Below, one piece after another: positions 13,819-23,345 of a DNA stretch of 33,092 nt (the first letter of the stretch is position 1; every line of letters starts with the position of its first letter). The position numbers were made by a program, and so were the translations under genes. Under the pieces are notes generated by a model that was not told where the DNA came from, did no database searches, and worked only from the letters and a program-made list of their open reading frames with translations. The DNA lies in assembly GCA_937925335.1 (NCBI GenBank), contig CALEWY010000074.1:1-33092 (forward strand), given 5' to 3'. This stretch comes from an uncultured Acidimicrobiales bacterium (GTDB lineage Bacteria; Actinomycetota; Acidimicrobiia; Acidimicrobiales; SZUA-35).

Positions 13819-14769
13819 CTAGGGCGTATAGCCGTAGCGACTGAGCGCCGGCCGGGTGATTCGAGTGACCGTCTTGCGGGCCTTTGGATCGAGCTTGGTG
13901 CGCCACGCATCGTCGAGCCGAAGCGTGATGTCATCAGCGCCGAACCGAAGCGGATTGCCGGCAACCGAGTGCATCGGGGTCGAGAGCTTCGCGGTGACCG
14001 GGTCGTTCGATGTGTCGAGGAAGCTGAGGCCGGTTGGATCGGCGAGCGATTCGATGCCAGCGAGCTCGCCGATCGCTTGCAACGACGCAACCGGATCGGC
14101 GAGGAAGTCCTCGTAGCGAAGCTGCAGCGTTGGCACGCCAGCCTTGGCAAGAGCATCGAAGCCGCGATTGTCGGTGACCCAGCGAAGCGCGGTTCGTGAC
14201 GGCCGATAGGTCGGCATCATCTCACCATCGGTCTCGGGCCGTTCGACCGCCTTGGTCCACGAGTAGGCGACACCGCGAGGATCGCGCACGACGTGGAGCA
14301 CACGAACGTCGAGTTCTGGGTCGAGGGCGAGCAGTGCAGCGGTCGACAGATGCTTCGATGAGTCAAGAAGCACGTCGGCGCCGCTGTGTTCAGCCGAGGC
14401 AAGGAGGACCTTGCGCATGAAATCGAGGTACTCGAGTTGATCGGCCTGCAATGACGTGCGGCCGCGATGCACGGCCATGATCTGGGGGAGACGACGCGAA
14501 CGGTCCACACTCCAGCGCAAGTCGATCGCACGTCGAAGGTTGAGCGCGTCCCAGCCACCAAAGGCAAGGCGGCCGACTTCGGGCCAATGCGAACACTCGG
14601 CGAATCGTTCGGCGCACCCGCAACGTTCCTGGTCGCGAACGCCGCGTTCCCACAGGTGCACCGTCTCACCGACGGCAAAGGTTTCCGGCGCCTCGTTGAC
14701 GAGCTTTTCGATCAGGGTTGTGCCCGATCGACCGAGTCCGCCGATGAAAAGAACGCGCTGGCGACTCAT
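13819..14769 (-). CDS. Sulfotransferase family protein
   Basis: 316 residues from ATG 14769 (an in-frame TTG one codon upstream is less likely). The PAPS 5'-phosphosulfate loop GLGRSGTTLIEKL is at residues 11-23, and the 3'-phosphate-binding segment is HVVRDPRGVAYSW. The C-terminal motif HSVAGNPLRFG (the family's H-x-x-x-GNPxRF), followed by SRYGYTP, is typical of bacterial sulfotransferases acting on carbohydrates or small molecules. Substrate unknown. It starts 4 nt after the stop of the upstream sulfotransferase gene, so the two form an operon. No membrane segment seen; likely cytoplasmic. Confidence 0.85.
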   Translation of the reverse strand: MSRQRVLFIGGLGRSGTTLIEKLVNEAPETFAVGETVHLWERGVRDQERCGCAERFAECSHWPEVGRLAFGGWDALNLRRAIDLRWSVDRSRRLPQIMAVHRGRTSLQADQLEYLDFMRKVLLASAEHSGADVLLDSSKHLSTAALLALDPELDVRVLHVVRDPRGVAYSWTKAVERPETDGEMMPTYRPSRTALRWVTDNRGFDALAKAGVPTLQLRYEDFLADPVASLQAIGELAGIESLADPTGLSFLDTSNDPVTAKLSTPMHSVAGNPLRFGADDITLRLDDAWRTKLDPKARKTVTRITRPALSRYGYTP

Positions 14770-14773
14770 CAAC

Positions 14774-15715
14774 TCATCCCCAGTTCATGGGTCGGCCGAG
14801 CAGAGTTTCGAGCTCTGCGACGTCCGGAGCGAGCAGTTCACGCAGCTCGGCGCGAAGGCCCGGATCGAACTCGGGCTTCGGCTTGTTGTTCCATGCGGTG
14901 AACGCGCTCGGTGAATGAGCCGGCATACCGAGGAAGTCGAGCACACCGCCGTAGATCGTCGCTGGATCTTCGTAGAGATCTTCGCTCCGCAACACCATGA
15001 GCTGGTCAGACGGGAAGGTCTTCATCCACCGCGCAACGCCGCGGGCGTAGCGTCCCTGGTCGACGTAGGAGAAGTGTTGGTGCGCAAAGCTCGTGTAGCT
15101 GGGGTCGGCCAGCATCTTCGCTTCCTCGCCATCGAGGCGATCGGTCTCGGCCGCGATGGCTTCGGCAAAGTCGAGCGTCTCAACGCCGTTACGGCTGCGT
15201 TCCATCCAATGGCTGAATGCCCGGTCGACGGGATCACGCAACAGTGCGATCACCTTGGTGTCGGGAGCGATGCGCCGAGCGCGGATCGGGGCGTGGGGAT
15301 GATGGAGGTAGTACGGCGTTGCTTCGCCGACAATGGTCCGCCGACCGGTCTTCTCCGACTGCTTCTCGAGTGCAGCTTCGGTCGGGAAGTGCGACCGATA
15401 CCAAGCCTCACCCTTGTCGAAGTTGACGTCGAAGAAGTACGTGCCTTTGCGAGTCTCCCGAGCGGGAAACAGCGATGCGACGTCCGGATGGTCGAGCAGC
15501 CAGCGCGCCATCGATGTCGTGCCGCCTCGTTTCGTGCCGATCACGAGGTAGTCGGGCGTGGCTCGACGAGTCGAGGTTGCCTTGCCGAATGTGCGAATGG
15601 CCGACAACGCCTGGGCCCGAGCCTTCGCCGGTGCGCCCTCGGGAGCTGTGTAGCGAGCCCCGTATGGGGTCATGCGCGGATGATTCATCGTGGTTTCCTG
15701 CGCGGTTGTCGCCAT
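14774..15715 (-). CDS. Sulfotransferase family protein (NDST-like)
   Basis: 313 residues from ATG 15715, with AAAGGG just upstream. The PAPS loop YLVIGTKRGGTTSMARWL lies near residues 57-74, GEATPYYLHHP follows, and the 3'-phosphate-binding segment is VIALLRDPVDRAFSHW, the arrangement of the heparan-sulfate N-sulfotransferase-like group. LRSEDLYEDP and FLGMP are the usual C-terminal elements. A roughly 55-residue basic/polar N-terminal region precedes the domain. First gene of a two-sulfotransferase operon; sulfation of a surface glycan or lipid is a reasonable guess only. Confidence 0.85.
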   Translation of the reverse strand: MATTAQETTMNHPRMTPYGARYTAPEGAPAKARAQALSAIRTFGKATSTRRATPDYLVIGTKRGGTTSMARWLLDHPDVASLFPARETRKGTYFFDVNFDKGEAWYRSHFPTEAALEKQSEKTGRRTIVGEATPYYLHHPHAPIRARRIAPDTKVIALLRDPVDRAFSHWMERSRNGVETLDFAEAIAAETDRLDGEEAKMLADPSYTSFAHQHFSYVDQGRYARGVARWMKTFPSDQLMVLRSEDLYEDPATIYGGVLDFLGMPAHSPSAFTAWNNKPKPEFDPGLRAELRELLAPDVAELETLLGRPMNWG

Positions 15716-15771
15716 CACCCTTTAGTGAACGCTGTGAGTCCGGTCTCGACAATAGGCCGGACGGTTCCCCA

Positions 15772-16737
15772 TCAGCCGTTGATCGGCCCGGCCGAGTCGG
15801 TCAACTTGCCCGGTACGCGGCCAGATCGATTCGACAAGAACTCCGCAGCAATCGCCACCGCCGTCTCCGATGGGTTGCGTGAACCGAGGTCGAGGCCGAT
15901 CGGACCGTGGATCCGATCGATCGAGGCATGACCCAGCTCGAGGAGGTGGTTGCAGCGAGCGGTCTGTGTGCCTCGTGACCCCATTCCGCCGATGTAGCCA
16001 ATGGGTGAGTTGAGGGCAGCGTCGAGTAGCGGCACATCGACAGCCCGGTCATGACTCAACACGATGAGCGCGTCTGCGGGTCCGGCCGACTGGATGAATT
16101 CGATGCCCGCATCGACGTCCTCGGAGATCGTGCAGCTCCAGCCCATGAGCTCACCTTGGGCGGCGATGGCGGCCGCCATCGGGCCCGAGCCGGCGATGAC
16201 CGCCCTCGTCGAGGGGACGATGGTCGAGATCAACATGTCGACACCGTCGATGGTTGCGATCGTGTTCGCAGTCGCCCCGGTGGCGAGAGCCTCGCGAGCC
16301 GCATCGAGCACCGCTTCGCTTGTGTCGCCATCGTTTTCTTTGCGAGTGATGGTGACGTCGCCACCCTGGCCGTCGGCCTGCGTGACGATTGCGAGCGGCA
16401 TCGCCTCGCCGAGCCATTCGGTGGTTTTCGCCGGAAGTTCGGAGGCAGGGGTGAGGAGCAGGTGGGCGGTTCCGCCGCAGACCATGCCGGCTCCATCGGC
16501 CTCGGCATCGGTCACCCTTGTCTCCATCACGGCTCGTCCGTCAGCGGCTGCGCCGAGGATTGCGTCATCGCAGAGTCCGCCGAGCACGCTGCCCTTGACC
16601 GTGCCGTCGACGACGACTGCGCCGTCGCCATCGTCACGCAATCCAAAGCCCGAAAGCGACACGACCCGGACGAGCGTGGCGTCGACTGGCGATGGGTTCT
16701 TGGCGAGTTCGAGGAGGGGTCTCACGGCGGCATCCAT
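15772..16737 (-). CDS. XdhC/CoxI family molybdenum-cofactor maturation protein
   Basis: 321 residues from ATG 16737. The N-terminal XdhC_CoxI domain shows VSLSGFGLRDDG and VKGSVLGGLCDDAI (C56 in the usual GGC region, though here GGLC). The C-terminal Rossmann-type XdhC_C domain has AVIAGSGPMAAAIAAQ, ALIVLSHDRAVDVPLL and IGYIGGMGSRGTQTAR. XdhC-type proteins bind and help insert sulfurated molybdenum cofactor into xanthine dehydrogenase/CO dehydrogenase-type hydroxylases. No molybdoenzyme subunit lies in the window, so its client is elsewhere. The start is only 14 bp from the divergent DUF3499 gene. Confidence 0.87.
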   Translation of the reverse strand: MDAAVRPLLELAKNPSPVDATLVRVVSLSGFGLRDDGDGAVVVDGTVKGSVLGGLCDDAILGAAADGRAVMETRVTDAEADGAGMVCGGTAHLLLTPASELPAKTTEWLGEAMPLAIVTQADGQGGDVTITRKENDGDTSEAVLDAAREALATGATANTIATIDGVDMLISTIVPSTRAVIAGSGPMAAAIAAQGELMGWSCTISEDVDAGIEFIQSAGPADALIVLSHDRAVDVPLLDAALNSPIGYIGGMGSRGTQTARCNHLLELGHASIDRIHGPIGLDLGSRNPSETAVAIAAEFLSNRSGRVPGKLTDSAGPING

Positions 16738-16751
16738 GGGACCAGCATCGC

Positions 16752-17321
16752 ATGACCGGTACGCTCCGCGACATGTCGTTGAACTGTGCACGGTTGAGTT
16801 GCGGGTTAGCCGCAGCTGCATCGGTCCAGTTCAACGCGGATCTGGCGCAGGTCGTGATCATCGATCTGAGCGACACGACCGTTGGCATTCCGCTCTGTCA
16901 TGACCACACCCGAACGCGGACACCACCGGTGGGTTGGACGCTGATCGACGCTCGAACCGGCGTGCGCCAAGGTGTCATGCTCGACACGCCGAGCACGGCT
17001 GAGCCAGACGCTCCGCCGGTCGATGGAAGCGGCCCGGGTAACCGCCCATCGCTGCGTCGCCCGCTGGATCGTGGGTTTGTGTGGGAGCGAGTTGGTGACT
17101 CGTCCGACGGTGCCACATCTGCTGGCGACACGACTGTTGGCAGCACGACTGTCGGCAGCACCGTCGAACGCGCACCTGCTGAAGCTGCGAACTCCGTCGA
17201 TGAACCGAATCACAAGCCGGGTTCAGGCGACGAAGGCCAGGACAACGAACCACTCGATGGGCCGACTTCTCCGCTGCTCTCACGAGCGTTTCGAGCCGCA
17301 CACTCCGACCGCGTCGACTGA
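16752..17321 (+). CDS. DUF3499-like zinc-ribbon-type protein
   Basis: 189 residues from ATG 16752. The N-terminal 70 residues match the actinobacterial DUF3499 pattern: NCARLSCG (C12, C17), a beta-rich middle, GIPLCHDH (C49, H52) and GWTLIDAR, giving a probable metal site. The remaining 120 residues are low complexity (TTVGST repeats, Pro/Asp/Gly-rich) and look disordered. Function unknown. The frame is open upstream to 16692, but that overlaps the XdhC gene and is not used. Confidence 0.75.
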   Translation: MTGTLRDMSLNCARLSCGLAAAASVQFNADLAQVVIIDLSDTTVGIPLCHDHTRTRTPPVGWTLIDARTGVRQGVMLDTPSTAEPDAPPVDGSGPGNRPSLRRPLDRGFVWERVGDSSDGATSAGDTTVGSTTVGSTVERAPAEAANSVDEPNHKPGSGDEGQDNEPLDGPTSPLLSRAFRAAHSDRVD

Positions 17322-17353
17322 CACATCGCGTCGCTCGTCCTGCGCGAAGCCGC

Positions 17354-20185
17354 CTACTCGTAGGCGCTGAGTGGGGCGCACGAGCAGTTGAGATTGCGGT
17401 CTCCGTGTGCGTTGTCGACACGGCCGACTGCGGGGAAGTACTTGTCGGTTGCCGGGATGGGGAACGCGCCTTGTTGGCGGGTGTAGGCGCGGTCCCACTC
17501 ATCAGCGGTCAAGACCGCGACGGTGTGCGGCGCGTGGCGTAGCGGGCTGTCGGCGATCGCAATCGCTCCGCTGGTGACCTGATCGATCTCGGCCTTGATG
17601 GCGATCATGGCGTCGCAGAACCGATCGAGTTCGGCCAAACCTTCGCTCTCGGTCGGTTCGATCATCAGCGTTCCGGCAACGGGGAAGGACATGGTCGGAG
17701 CGTGGAAGCCGCAGTCGGCGAGGCGTTTCGCAATGTCGTCGACGTTCACGTCGCTCGCTGCATCGATGTCGCGAATGTCGATGATGCACTCGTGTGCGAT
17801 GAGCCCACCGGGCCCGGTGTAGAGAATCGGGAAGTGGCTGGCGAGGCGCTTCGCCACATAGTTGGCAGCGAGCACCGCACCCTCGGTGGCTTGGCGTAGC
17901 CCATCGGGCCCCATCATCTTCGTGTACATCCACGAGATGGGCAGGATGCCGGCGGAGCCGAACGGTGCACCGGAGACTGTGCCGCCTTCGCGGAGGCTGT
18001 CTTCGAGGGGATGGCCGGGCAGGAACGGAGCGAGGTGGCTGCGCACGCCGATTGGGCCAACCCCAGGCCCACCACCGCCGTGTGGGATACAGAAGGTCTT
18101 GTGCAAGTTGAGGTGGCTCACGTCTGATCCGAAGTGGCCGGGTTTGGCGATGCCGACGAGCGCGTTGAGGTTGGCGCCATCGGTGTAGACCTGGCCGCCA
18201 GCGGCGTGCACCTTGTCGCAGATCTCAACCACGGTGTGTTCGTACACACCGTGAGTCGAGGGGTAGGTGATCATCAGCGCTGCGAGCTTGTCCGCGTTGG
18301 CTTCGATCTTCGCGTCGAGGTCACCGAGGTCAACATCGCCGCGTTCGTTGCATGCGACCACGATGACTCGCATGCCAGCCATCACCGCTGATGCTGCGTT
18401 GGTTCCGTGGGCAGACTGAGGAATGAGGCAGACGTCGCGGTCGGTCTCGCCGAGGCTGTCGAGATAGCCCTTGATGGCGAGCAGGCCGGCGTATTCACCC
18501 TGGCTGCCGGCGTTCGGCTGCAGCGAAACCTCGTCGTAGCCGGTGATCTCGGCGAGGATCGATTCGAGCTCGGTGATCATCTCGCGATAGCCAACGGCTT
18601 GGTCTGCCGGAGCGAAAGGATGAATCGACGCAAACGACGGCCAGGTGATCGGCTCCATCTCGGCCGCTGCATTGAGCTTCATCGTGCACGAGCCGAGCGG
18701 GATCATCGTGCGGTCGAGTGCGAGATCGCGGTCGCTCAAGCGGCGCAACCAGCGGAGCATCTCGTGCTCGGAGTGGTATCGATGGAAGCGATCGTCGGTG
18801 AGGAACTCGCTCTCGCGAGGTGCGATGAGCCCGTGATCACGGTCGCCGGCTTCGCTGCTCATGATCTGCTCGACACCGAATGCCTCAGCGACGGCTGCCG
18901 CGATCTCAGCGGTGGTGGTCTCGTCGAGCGAGATGCCGACTCGATCTGCATCAACTCGTCGAAGGTTGATGCCCGACGTCAGCGCAGCGGCGACGATCTC
19001 GTCGGCCCGGCCCGCGGCGTCGACGGTGATCGTGTCGAAGAAGGTGTTGTTCACGCTGAACCCGGCGTTGCGCAGACTGGCGGCGAGCCCAGCGGTGAGT
19101 TCGTGCACCCGGCCGGCGATTTCGCGGAGGCCATCGGGGCCGTGCCAACAGGCGTAGGCCGCAGCCACGTTGGCGAGTAGTGCCTGAGCGGTGCAGATAT
19201 TCGAGGTGGCCTTCTCCCGACGAATGTGCTGCTCACGGGTCTGGAGTGCGAGGCGGTATGCGGGGTTGTCGTTGGAGTCGATCGACAGGCCGACGAGGCG
19301 TCCTGGCAACGAGCGAGCCATCTTCTCTCGGGTCGCCATGAAGCCGGCGTGAGGGCCGCCGTAGCCGAGCGGCACACCAAAGCGTTGCGCCGATCCAACG
19401 ACGACATCGGCTCCGAGCTCTCCCGGAGGTGTGAGCAGCGTGCATGCGAGCAGGTCGGTGGTGACCGCAACACCGGCGCCGGCGTCGTGGCATGTCTCGA
19501 TGATTGGGCCGGCATCGAGCAAACGTCCGGTCGAACCTGGTGTGGCCAGGATCGCGCCGTAGATGTCGTCGGGAACGAGATCGGTCGTTGGATCGCCGAT
19601 CACCAGCTGGATGCCGAGCGGCTGGGCGCGAGTGGTGATCACGGCGATCGTCTGCGGGTGGCACTCGGCGTCGACGAAGAACGATGTGCGCTTGGTCTTG
19701 TCGGCCCGGCGAAGCATGGTCATGGCTTCAGCGGCCGCGGTGGCTTCGTCGAGCATCGAGGCGTTGGCGATCTCGCAGCCCGTCAGGTCAGCAACCATCG
19801 TTTGGAAGGTGGCCAGCATCTCGAGGCGACCTTGGCTGATCTCTGGTTGGTACGGCGTGTATGCGGTGTACCAAGCCGGGTTCTCGATCATGTTTCGGCG
19901 GATGGCAGCCGGTGTGATGCAGTCGTTCCAACCCGTGCCGATGAGTGACGTAGCGACCGTGTTCTTGTCAGCGAGGGCACGAACCGCGGCGAGCGCTTCT
20001 GTCTCGGTGAGCGCCGCGTCGAGCGCAAGCGCTCCGTCGGAATGAATGTCATCCGGCACGGCGGCTTCGAGCAATTCGCTAGCTGAGCCGTAGCCGAGAT
20101 CGGCCAGCATCTTCGCCCGGTCAGCTTCGGTGAGCGAGATGTGGCGAGGGGCGAACTGGTGGGTATTCAGCGGGAGGTTCATCAT
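17354..20185 (-). CDS. gcvP: Glycine dehydrogenase (decarboxylating), P-protein
   Basis: 943 residues, full length for the fused P-protein. It decarboxylates glycine using pyridoxal phosphate and passes the aminomethyl group to lipoylated H-protein. The N-terminal half contains [21 protein letters not shown] typical motif pieces and [13 protein letters not shown]. The C-terminal half has [26 protein letters not shown] and the PLP-binding lysine K696 in [18 protein letters not shown]. Start ATG 20185 overlaps the gcvT stop as ATGA, showing translational coupling. gcvH is not in the window. Controlled with gcvT by the upstream glycine riboswitch. Confidence 0.98.
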   Translation of the reverse strand: MMNLPLNTHQFAPRHISLTEADRAKMLADLGYGSASELLEAAVPDDIHSDGALALDAALTETEALAAVRALADKNTVATSLIGTGWNDCITPAAIRRNMIENPAWYTAYTPYQPEISQGRLEMLATFQTMVADLTGCEIANASMLDEATAAAEAMTMLRRADKTKRTSFFVDAECHPQTIAVITTRAQPLGIQLVIGDPTTDLVPDDIYGAILATPGSTGRLLDAGPIIETCHDAGAGVAVTTDLLACTLLTPPGELGADVVVGSAQRFGVPLGYGGPHAGFMATREKMARSLPGRLVGLSIDSNDNPAYRLALQTREQHIRREKATSNICTAQALLANVAAAYACWHGPDGLREIAGRVHELTAGLAASLRNAGFSVNNTFFDTITVDAAGRADEIVAAALTSGINLRRVDADRVGISLDETTTAEIAAAVAEAFGVEQIMSSEAGDRDHGLIAPRESEFLTDDRFHRYHSEHEMLRWLRRLSDRDLALDRTMIPLGSCTMKLNAAAEMEPITWPSFASIHPFAPADQAVGYREMITELESILAEITGYDEVSLQPNAGSQGEYAGLLAIKGYLDSLGETDRDVCLIPQSAHGTNAASAVMAGMRVIVVACNERGDVDLGDLDAKIEANADKLAALMITYPSTHGVYEHTVVEICDKVHAAGGQVYTDGANLNALVGIAKPGHFGSDVSHLNLHKTFCIPHGGGGPGVGPIGVRSHLAPFLPGHPLEDSLREGGTVSGAPFGSAGILPISWMYTKMMGPDGLRQATEGAVLAANYVAKRLASHFPILYTGPGGLIAHECIIDIRDIDAASDVNVDDIAKRLADCGFHAPTMSFPVAGTLMIEPTESEGLAELDRFCDAMIAIKAEIDQVTSGAIAIADSPLRHAPHTVAVLTADEWDRAYTRQQGAFPIPATDKYFPAVGRVDNAHGDRNLNCSCAPLSAYE

Positions 20186-21390
20186 GACGCCTTTGGGGCT
20201 CGGTGGTAGCGGTGGGGAGAGAAGGGAAGGTTGGCAACGGTGATCGGCTGGTGTTTGCCGCGCACGTCAGCGAGTAGTTGTGTGCCGATGTCGGCGAGGG
20301 CTGGAGGTACGAAACCCATGGCGATCGGATGCTCGACGCTTGGGCCGTAGCCGCCGCTGGTCACAACACCGATGTCGTTGCCGTCGAGGTCGAGAAGACG
20401 GGACCCGTCTCGCACCGGGCGTTTGCCGTCAGCGACGAGCCCGACGCGGATGCGGCTCGGTCCGTCGGTGTATTCGGCGAGGATCCGGTCCGCTCCTGGG
20501 AAGTCGGCGGCCTCTCGACGACGCTTCGGAATCGTCCAGCGAAGGCCGGCTTCGATCGGGCTGATCGTTTCGTCAAGATCGTTGCCGTAGAGGTGAAGAC
20601 TTGCCTCGAGTCGGAGCGTGTCTCGGGCTCCGAGCCCAGCCGGTTGCACTTCGGGCTGATCGAGCAGAAGGCGAGCGAGGGCGGCGGCCGACTCGTTGGG
20701 AACGGTGATCTCAAACCCGTCTTCGCCCGTGTATCCGGAGCGGGAGAGGGTGACGTCGATCCCGCCGAGCGTGGCGGTCGTGACGTCGAGGAAGTAGGTG
20801 TCGGCCAAGCTCGGGTCGAGGCGAGTCATCACCTCACCCGCCTTCGGGCCCTGGATGGCGAGCAGTGACAGATCGGGTCGCTCTCGAATCTCACACTCGG
20901 GAAGGCCGGTGACCATGTGGGGGATGTCGACATCGGCTCGTGACGCGTTGACCACCATGGTGAGGTGGGTCCCGGTGTTGACCACCATGAAGTCGTCGAT
21001 CACACCGCCGTCATCGGTGGTGAACATGCCGTAGCGCTGCCGACCCTCGGCGATCGTCGTGATGCTCGATGGCGTGAGTCGCTCGAGCGCCTTGGCGGGG
21101 CCGCCGGACCCTGGCCCGGCGTCGCCAGCTGGCCAGATCTCGACCACACCCATGTGGCTCACGTCGAAGAGCCCGGCTGAGGTTCGACACCACGTGTGCT
21201 CGGCGATCACACCCTCGTATTGGATCGGCATCTCCCACCCGGCAAAGGGCACGAGGCGAGCGCCGAGCTCGGTGTGGAGTGCGTGTAGCGGCGTGCGCTG
21301 AAGCTCCGGCGTTGGCGATGTTGCTTGGTCGGCCGTTGGCGGCGTTGCTTGGTCGGCCGTTGGCGGTGGAGTGGGAGCAGGGTCAGCCAT
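20182..21390 (-). CDS. gcvT: Aminomethyltransferase, T-protein of glycine cleavage
   Basis: 402 residues. It transfers the methylene group from the H-protein-bound intermediate to tetrahydrofolate, releasing ammonia. Motifs seen are [39 protein letters not shown], and [18 protein letters not shown] with the conserved arginine. The first 28 residues are a low-complexity extension with an eight-residue repeat (PPTADQAT twice) encoded by a 24-bp DNA repeat (21311-21358). ATG 21390 is the only start in this frame before the conserved core, so the extension appears real. First gene of the operon and directly downstream of the riboswitch. Confidence 0.97.
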   Translation of the reverse strand: MADPAPTPPPTADQATPPTADQATSPTPELQRTPLHALHTELGARLVPFAGWEMPIQYEGVIAEHTWCRTSAGLFDVSHMGVVEIWPAGDAGPGSGGPAKALERLTPSSITTIAEGRQRYGMFTTDDGGVIDDFMVVNTGTHLTMVVNASRADVDIPHMVTGLPECEIRERPDLSLLAIQGPKAGEVMTRLDPSLADTYFLDVTTATLGGIDVTLSRSGYTGEDGFEITVPNESAAALARLLLDQPEVQPAGLGARDTLRLEASLHLYGNDLDETISPIEAGLRWTIPKRRREAADFPGADRILAEYTDGPSRIRVGLVADGKRPVRDGSRLLDLDGNDIGVVTSGGYGPSVEHPIAMGFVPPALADIGTQLLADVRGKHQPITVANLPFSPHRYHRAPKAS

Positions 21391-21419
21391 GAGGTACCTC
21401 GATGATTCGATCGGTACCC

Positions 21420-21630
21420 CCTCTGTCTGTGGACCTGAGAGTTTCGGCCTGACTCAACGGGTGGGTGAGTGGCCGCCCCTTCGGTGTCTGGCTGCTCCTC
21501 GCTGAGCGGGTAACCAGTGCTCTCCAGAGTGGTCAACACCATGCGGTACGGGTGCCTGAGAGATTCCGGGGCGGTTGCTCCTTCGGCGGGCCAGCATCCC
21601 GAAGGACCTAACCGCTCTCCCACATGGTGG
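21420..21630 (-). promoter_or_regulatory. Tandem glycine riboswitch
   Basis: Reading the minus strand, two glycine aptamers lie in series before gcvT. Aptamer 1 has GGGAGAGC near 21613-21620, GCCGAAGGAGC at 21577-21587 and CTCTCAGGCAC at 21552-21562. Aptamer 2 has GGAGAGC near 21519-21525, CACCGAAGGGGCG near 21474-21486 and ACTCTCAGG at 21434-21442. Spacing and core sequences match the known class. The last aptamer ends about 30 nt before the gcvT start. No clear terminator with a T run is seen, so control of translation initiation is more likely than attenuation; glycine would turn the operon on. Confidence 0.95.
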
Positions 21631-21695
21631 TAAGACCACCGCTGACTCTAATCACGCCAGCCGAAATAGCAAGGCCAGCTCCGCGGTCGACCCGA

Positions 21696-21876
21696 GGTTT
21701 GTGGAGGGATGTGCCGCAAGTTCTTGCGGGATTCTCCTCCGCTTCGGTGGGCGCGTGGTTTGTGGAGGGATGTGCCGCAACTTCTTGCGGGGATCAGCTC
21801 CGCTTTGCGGGGGGCGTGGTTTGTGGAGGGATATGCCGCAACTTCTTGCGGGGATCAGCTCCGCTTCGGGTGGGCG
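21696..21876 (+). repeat. Three tandem 61-bp repeats, each with hairpins
   Basis: Copies begin at 21696, 21757 and 21818 with exactly 61-bp period, each starting GGTTTGTGGAGGGAT. Each contains a perfect 6-bp stem with a 4-nt loop (CCGCAA-CTTC-TTGCGG; at 21714-21729, 21775-21790 and 21836-21851) and a smaller CCGC-type hairpin. A degenerate partial fourth copy (21674-21695) precedes them. The array fills the gap between the riboswitch region and a convergently facing hypothetical gene. Open frames through it repeat with the period and are not taken as genes. Confidence 0.9.
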
Positions 21877-21916
21877 ATCGAGGTGTCGGGCGCGTCGATT
21901 GAGAGGGTCGCCGGGC

Positions 21917-22324
21917 TTAGGGGAGGGTGGCTTTGAGGGCTTTGGTGTCGAGGTCGAGTGCGAGCCAGAGCGGGCGATGGGTGGCTGCGTCTTCGGGTGG
22001 GGTGGTGGCGATCACGAGCTCGCCGGCTTCAGCCGCAGCGTCGAGGGTGTCTCGGTGAGCGGGCAGCGAGAAGGCCAAGGCGAACTCACAGCTCACGGGT
22101 GAGGTGATGCGGACGCCGAGTAGGAAGAGGTGGCCGTCGGCCCACGGGAGGCACAGTGCCTCGGTCGAGATGTCGCCGATGCCTTCGGTGGCGTGGACCC
22201 GAGCGAGATCGAGCACCTCGGGGTTGGCCGATGCTTCGACGACGGCGGTCGCCCACTCCTTGCCGTCTTCATCGATCGTGGTGCCGACATCGAAGACGGG
22301 GAGAACGGGAGGTTCGGTACTCAT
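21917..22324 (-). CDS. Hypothetical soluble protein
   Basis: 135 residues from ATG 22324 (MSTEPPVLPVFDVGTTIDED), no signal or membrane segment, acidic. Segments such as WADGHLFLLGVRITSPVS and HRPLWLALDLDTKALKATLP suggest a small alpha/beta fold, but no family is recognised. The protein-like composition on this strand compared with arginine-rich opposite frames supports it as real. It lies downstream of surE on the same strand with an 86-bp gap. Confidence 0.6.
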   Translation of the reverse strand: MSTEPPVLPVFDVGTTIDEDGKEWATAVVEASANPEVLDLARVHATEGIGDISTEALCLPWADGHLFLLGVRITSPVSCEFALAFSLPAHRDTLDAAAEAGELVIATTPPEDAATHRPLWLALDLDTKALKATLP

Positions 22325-22410
22325 CGGTTCGGACCAATCAGGTCGAGGCTGACGTGCTCGCCGCGCATCAGCCGAAGGTTCATTTCGTTCCTACTCAAGA
22401 AAACGCGATC

Positions 22411-23283
22411 TCAGGAAACGATGACGCCGGGAAGGATCGTGGCGAGTTTTGCGTCGACCGCGGCGTTGCTCGGAGCGACCGCTTCGCTGAGCCCGGCTGC
22501 GCTGATCCGGCTCAGCCAGGTCATCGATGCTTTGCCTTCGCTGACTGCGGCGGTGTCGAGGCCAGAGGTCTGGGTGACGGGGTCGCCGTAGTCGAAGCTT
22601 GCCGAGTAGCTGCCGGTGTGGCCGGGCTTGGCGGTGAGGTTCACCTTGGTCATCGAGCGAGGGGGCTGCTGGCCAACCTCGGTCCACTCCCAGCCGATGA
22701 GTTCATCGAGTGGCGCATCGGGCACGTTGATGTTCAGCACGCTTGGCTCAGTCGGTGGCGTTTCGATGATCGCTTCGACCGCCTGAGCGGCGACCGCGGC
22801 TGCGGTTTCCCATCGCAGCCCGGAGATGACATCACCCCACGCCTGGCCTTCAACACCGAAGTTGCTCACGGCTTGGCTCACGGCAACGCCGCTGATGCCA
22901 CCGTTGCGAGCGGTCAACGCGGCGCCGATCGTGCCGGAGTGATACACCGATCGGCCGACGTTCGCTCCGGGGTTGATGCCGCTCACCACGAGATCGGGCG
23001 GGGCGCCGAACGCGCCGAGACGAGCGAACAAGACACACAGTGCAGGAGCACCGGAGACCGACCAGCACTCGTCGAATCCTTCGACGTGTGCGTGGTGGAC
23101 CTCGGGCATGTCCTCCCAGATCGCACCGATCGCCGCACCGGCGCCAGAGAACTCTTGGTCCGGCGCGATGATGACGACGTCGCCGTACGGCTTCATCGCC
23201 TCGGCGAGCACATGGAGCCCGACCGAATCGATTCCGTCGTCGTTGGTGAGCATGATTCGCAGCCGCTGGCCTGACTCGGTCAT
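22411..23283 (-). CDS. surE: 5'/3'-nucleotidase SurE
   Basis: 290 residues. SurE dephosphorylates nucleoside 5'- and 3'-monophosphates with a divalent metal. The N-terminal metal site is LTNDDGIDS (D15, D16), followed by APDQEFSGAGAA (S46) and the typical VVSGINPGANVGRSVYHSGTIGAA with N104. The C-terminal 50 residues are less conserved, as usual in the family. No membrane features. The start ATG 23283 gives the normal N-terminus. Confidence 0.93.
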   Translation of the reverse strand: MTESGQRLRIMLTNDDGIDSVGLHVLAEAMKPYGDVVIIAPDQEFSGAGAAIGAIWEDMPEVHHAHVEGFDECWSVSGAPALCVLFARLGAFGAPPDLVVSGINPGANVGRSVYHSGTIGAALTARNGGISGVAVSQAVSNFGVEGQAWGDVISGLRWETAAAVAAQAVEAIIETPPTEPSVLNINVPDAPLDELIGWEWTEVGQQPPRSMTKVNLTAKPGHTGSYSASFDYGDPVTQTSGLDTAAVSEGKASMTWLSRISAAGLSEAVAPSNAAVDAKLATILPGVIVS

Positions 23284-23345
23284 GGCGTGAACCTACCGGT
23301 GAAACGAACCCAGTCGGTAGACGAGCTGCGCCGGCTCGCTGCGGT

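Noticed and set aside
21696..21876. CRISPR array
   Set aside because: Units are contiguous 61-bp repeats with no unique spacers and no cas genes nearby.
21575..22102. Plus-strand ORFs with repeated CRNFLRGSAPL-like segments
   Set aside because: The repetition comes only from the 61-bp DNA repeat being read in frame; it also crosses the riboswitch and the opposite gene.
22156..23274. 372-residue plus-strand open frame
   Set aside because: Antisense to surE, whose motifs are clear; composition is that of a high-GC shadow frame.
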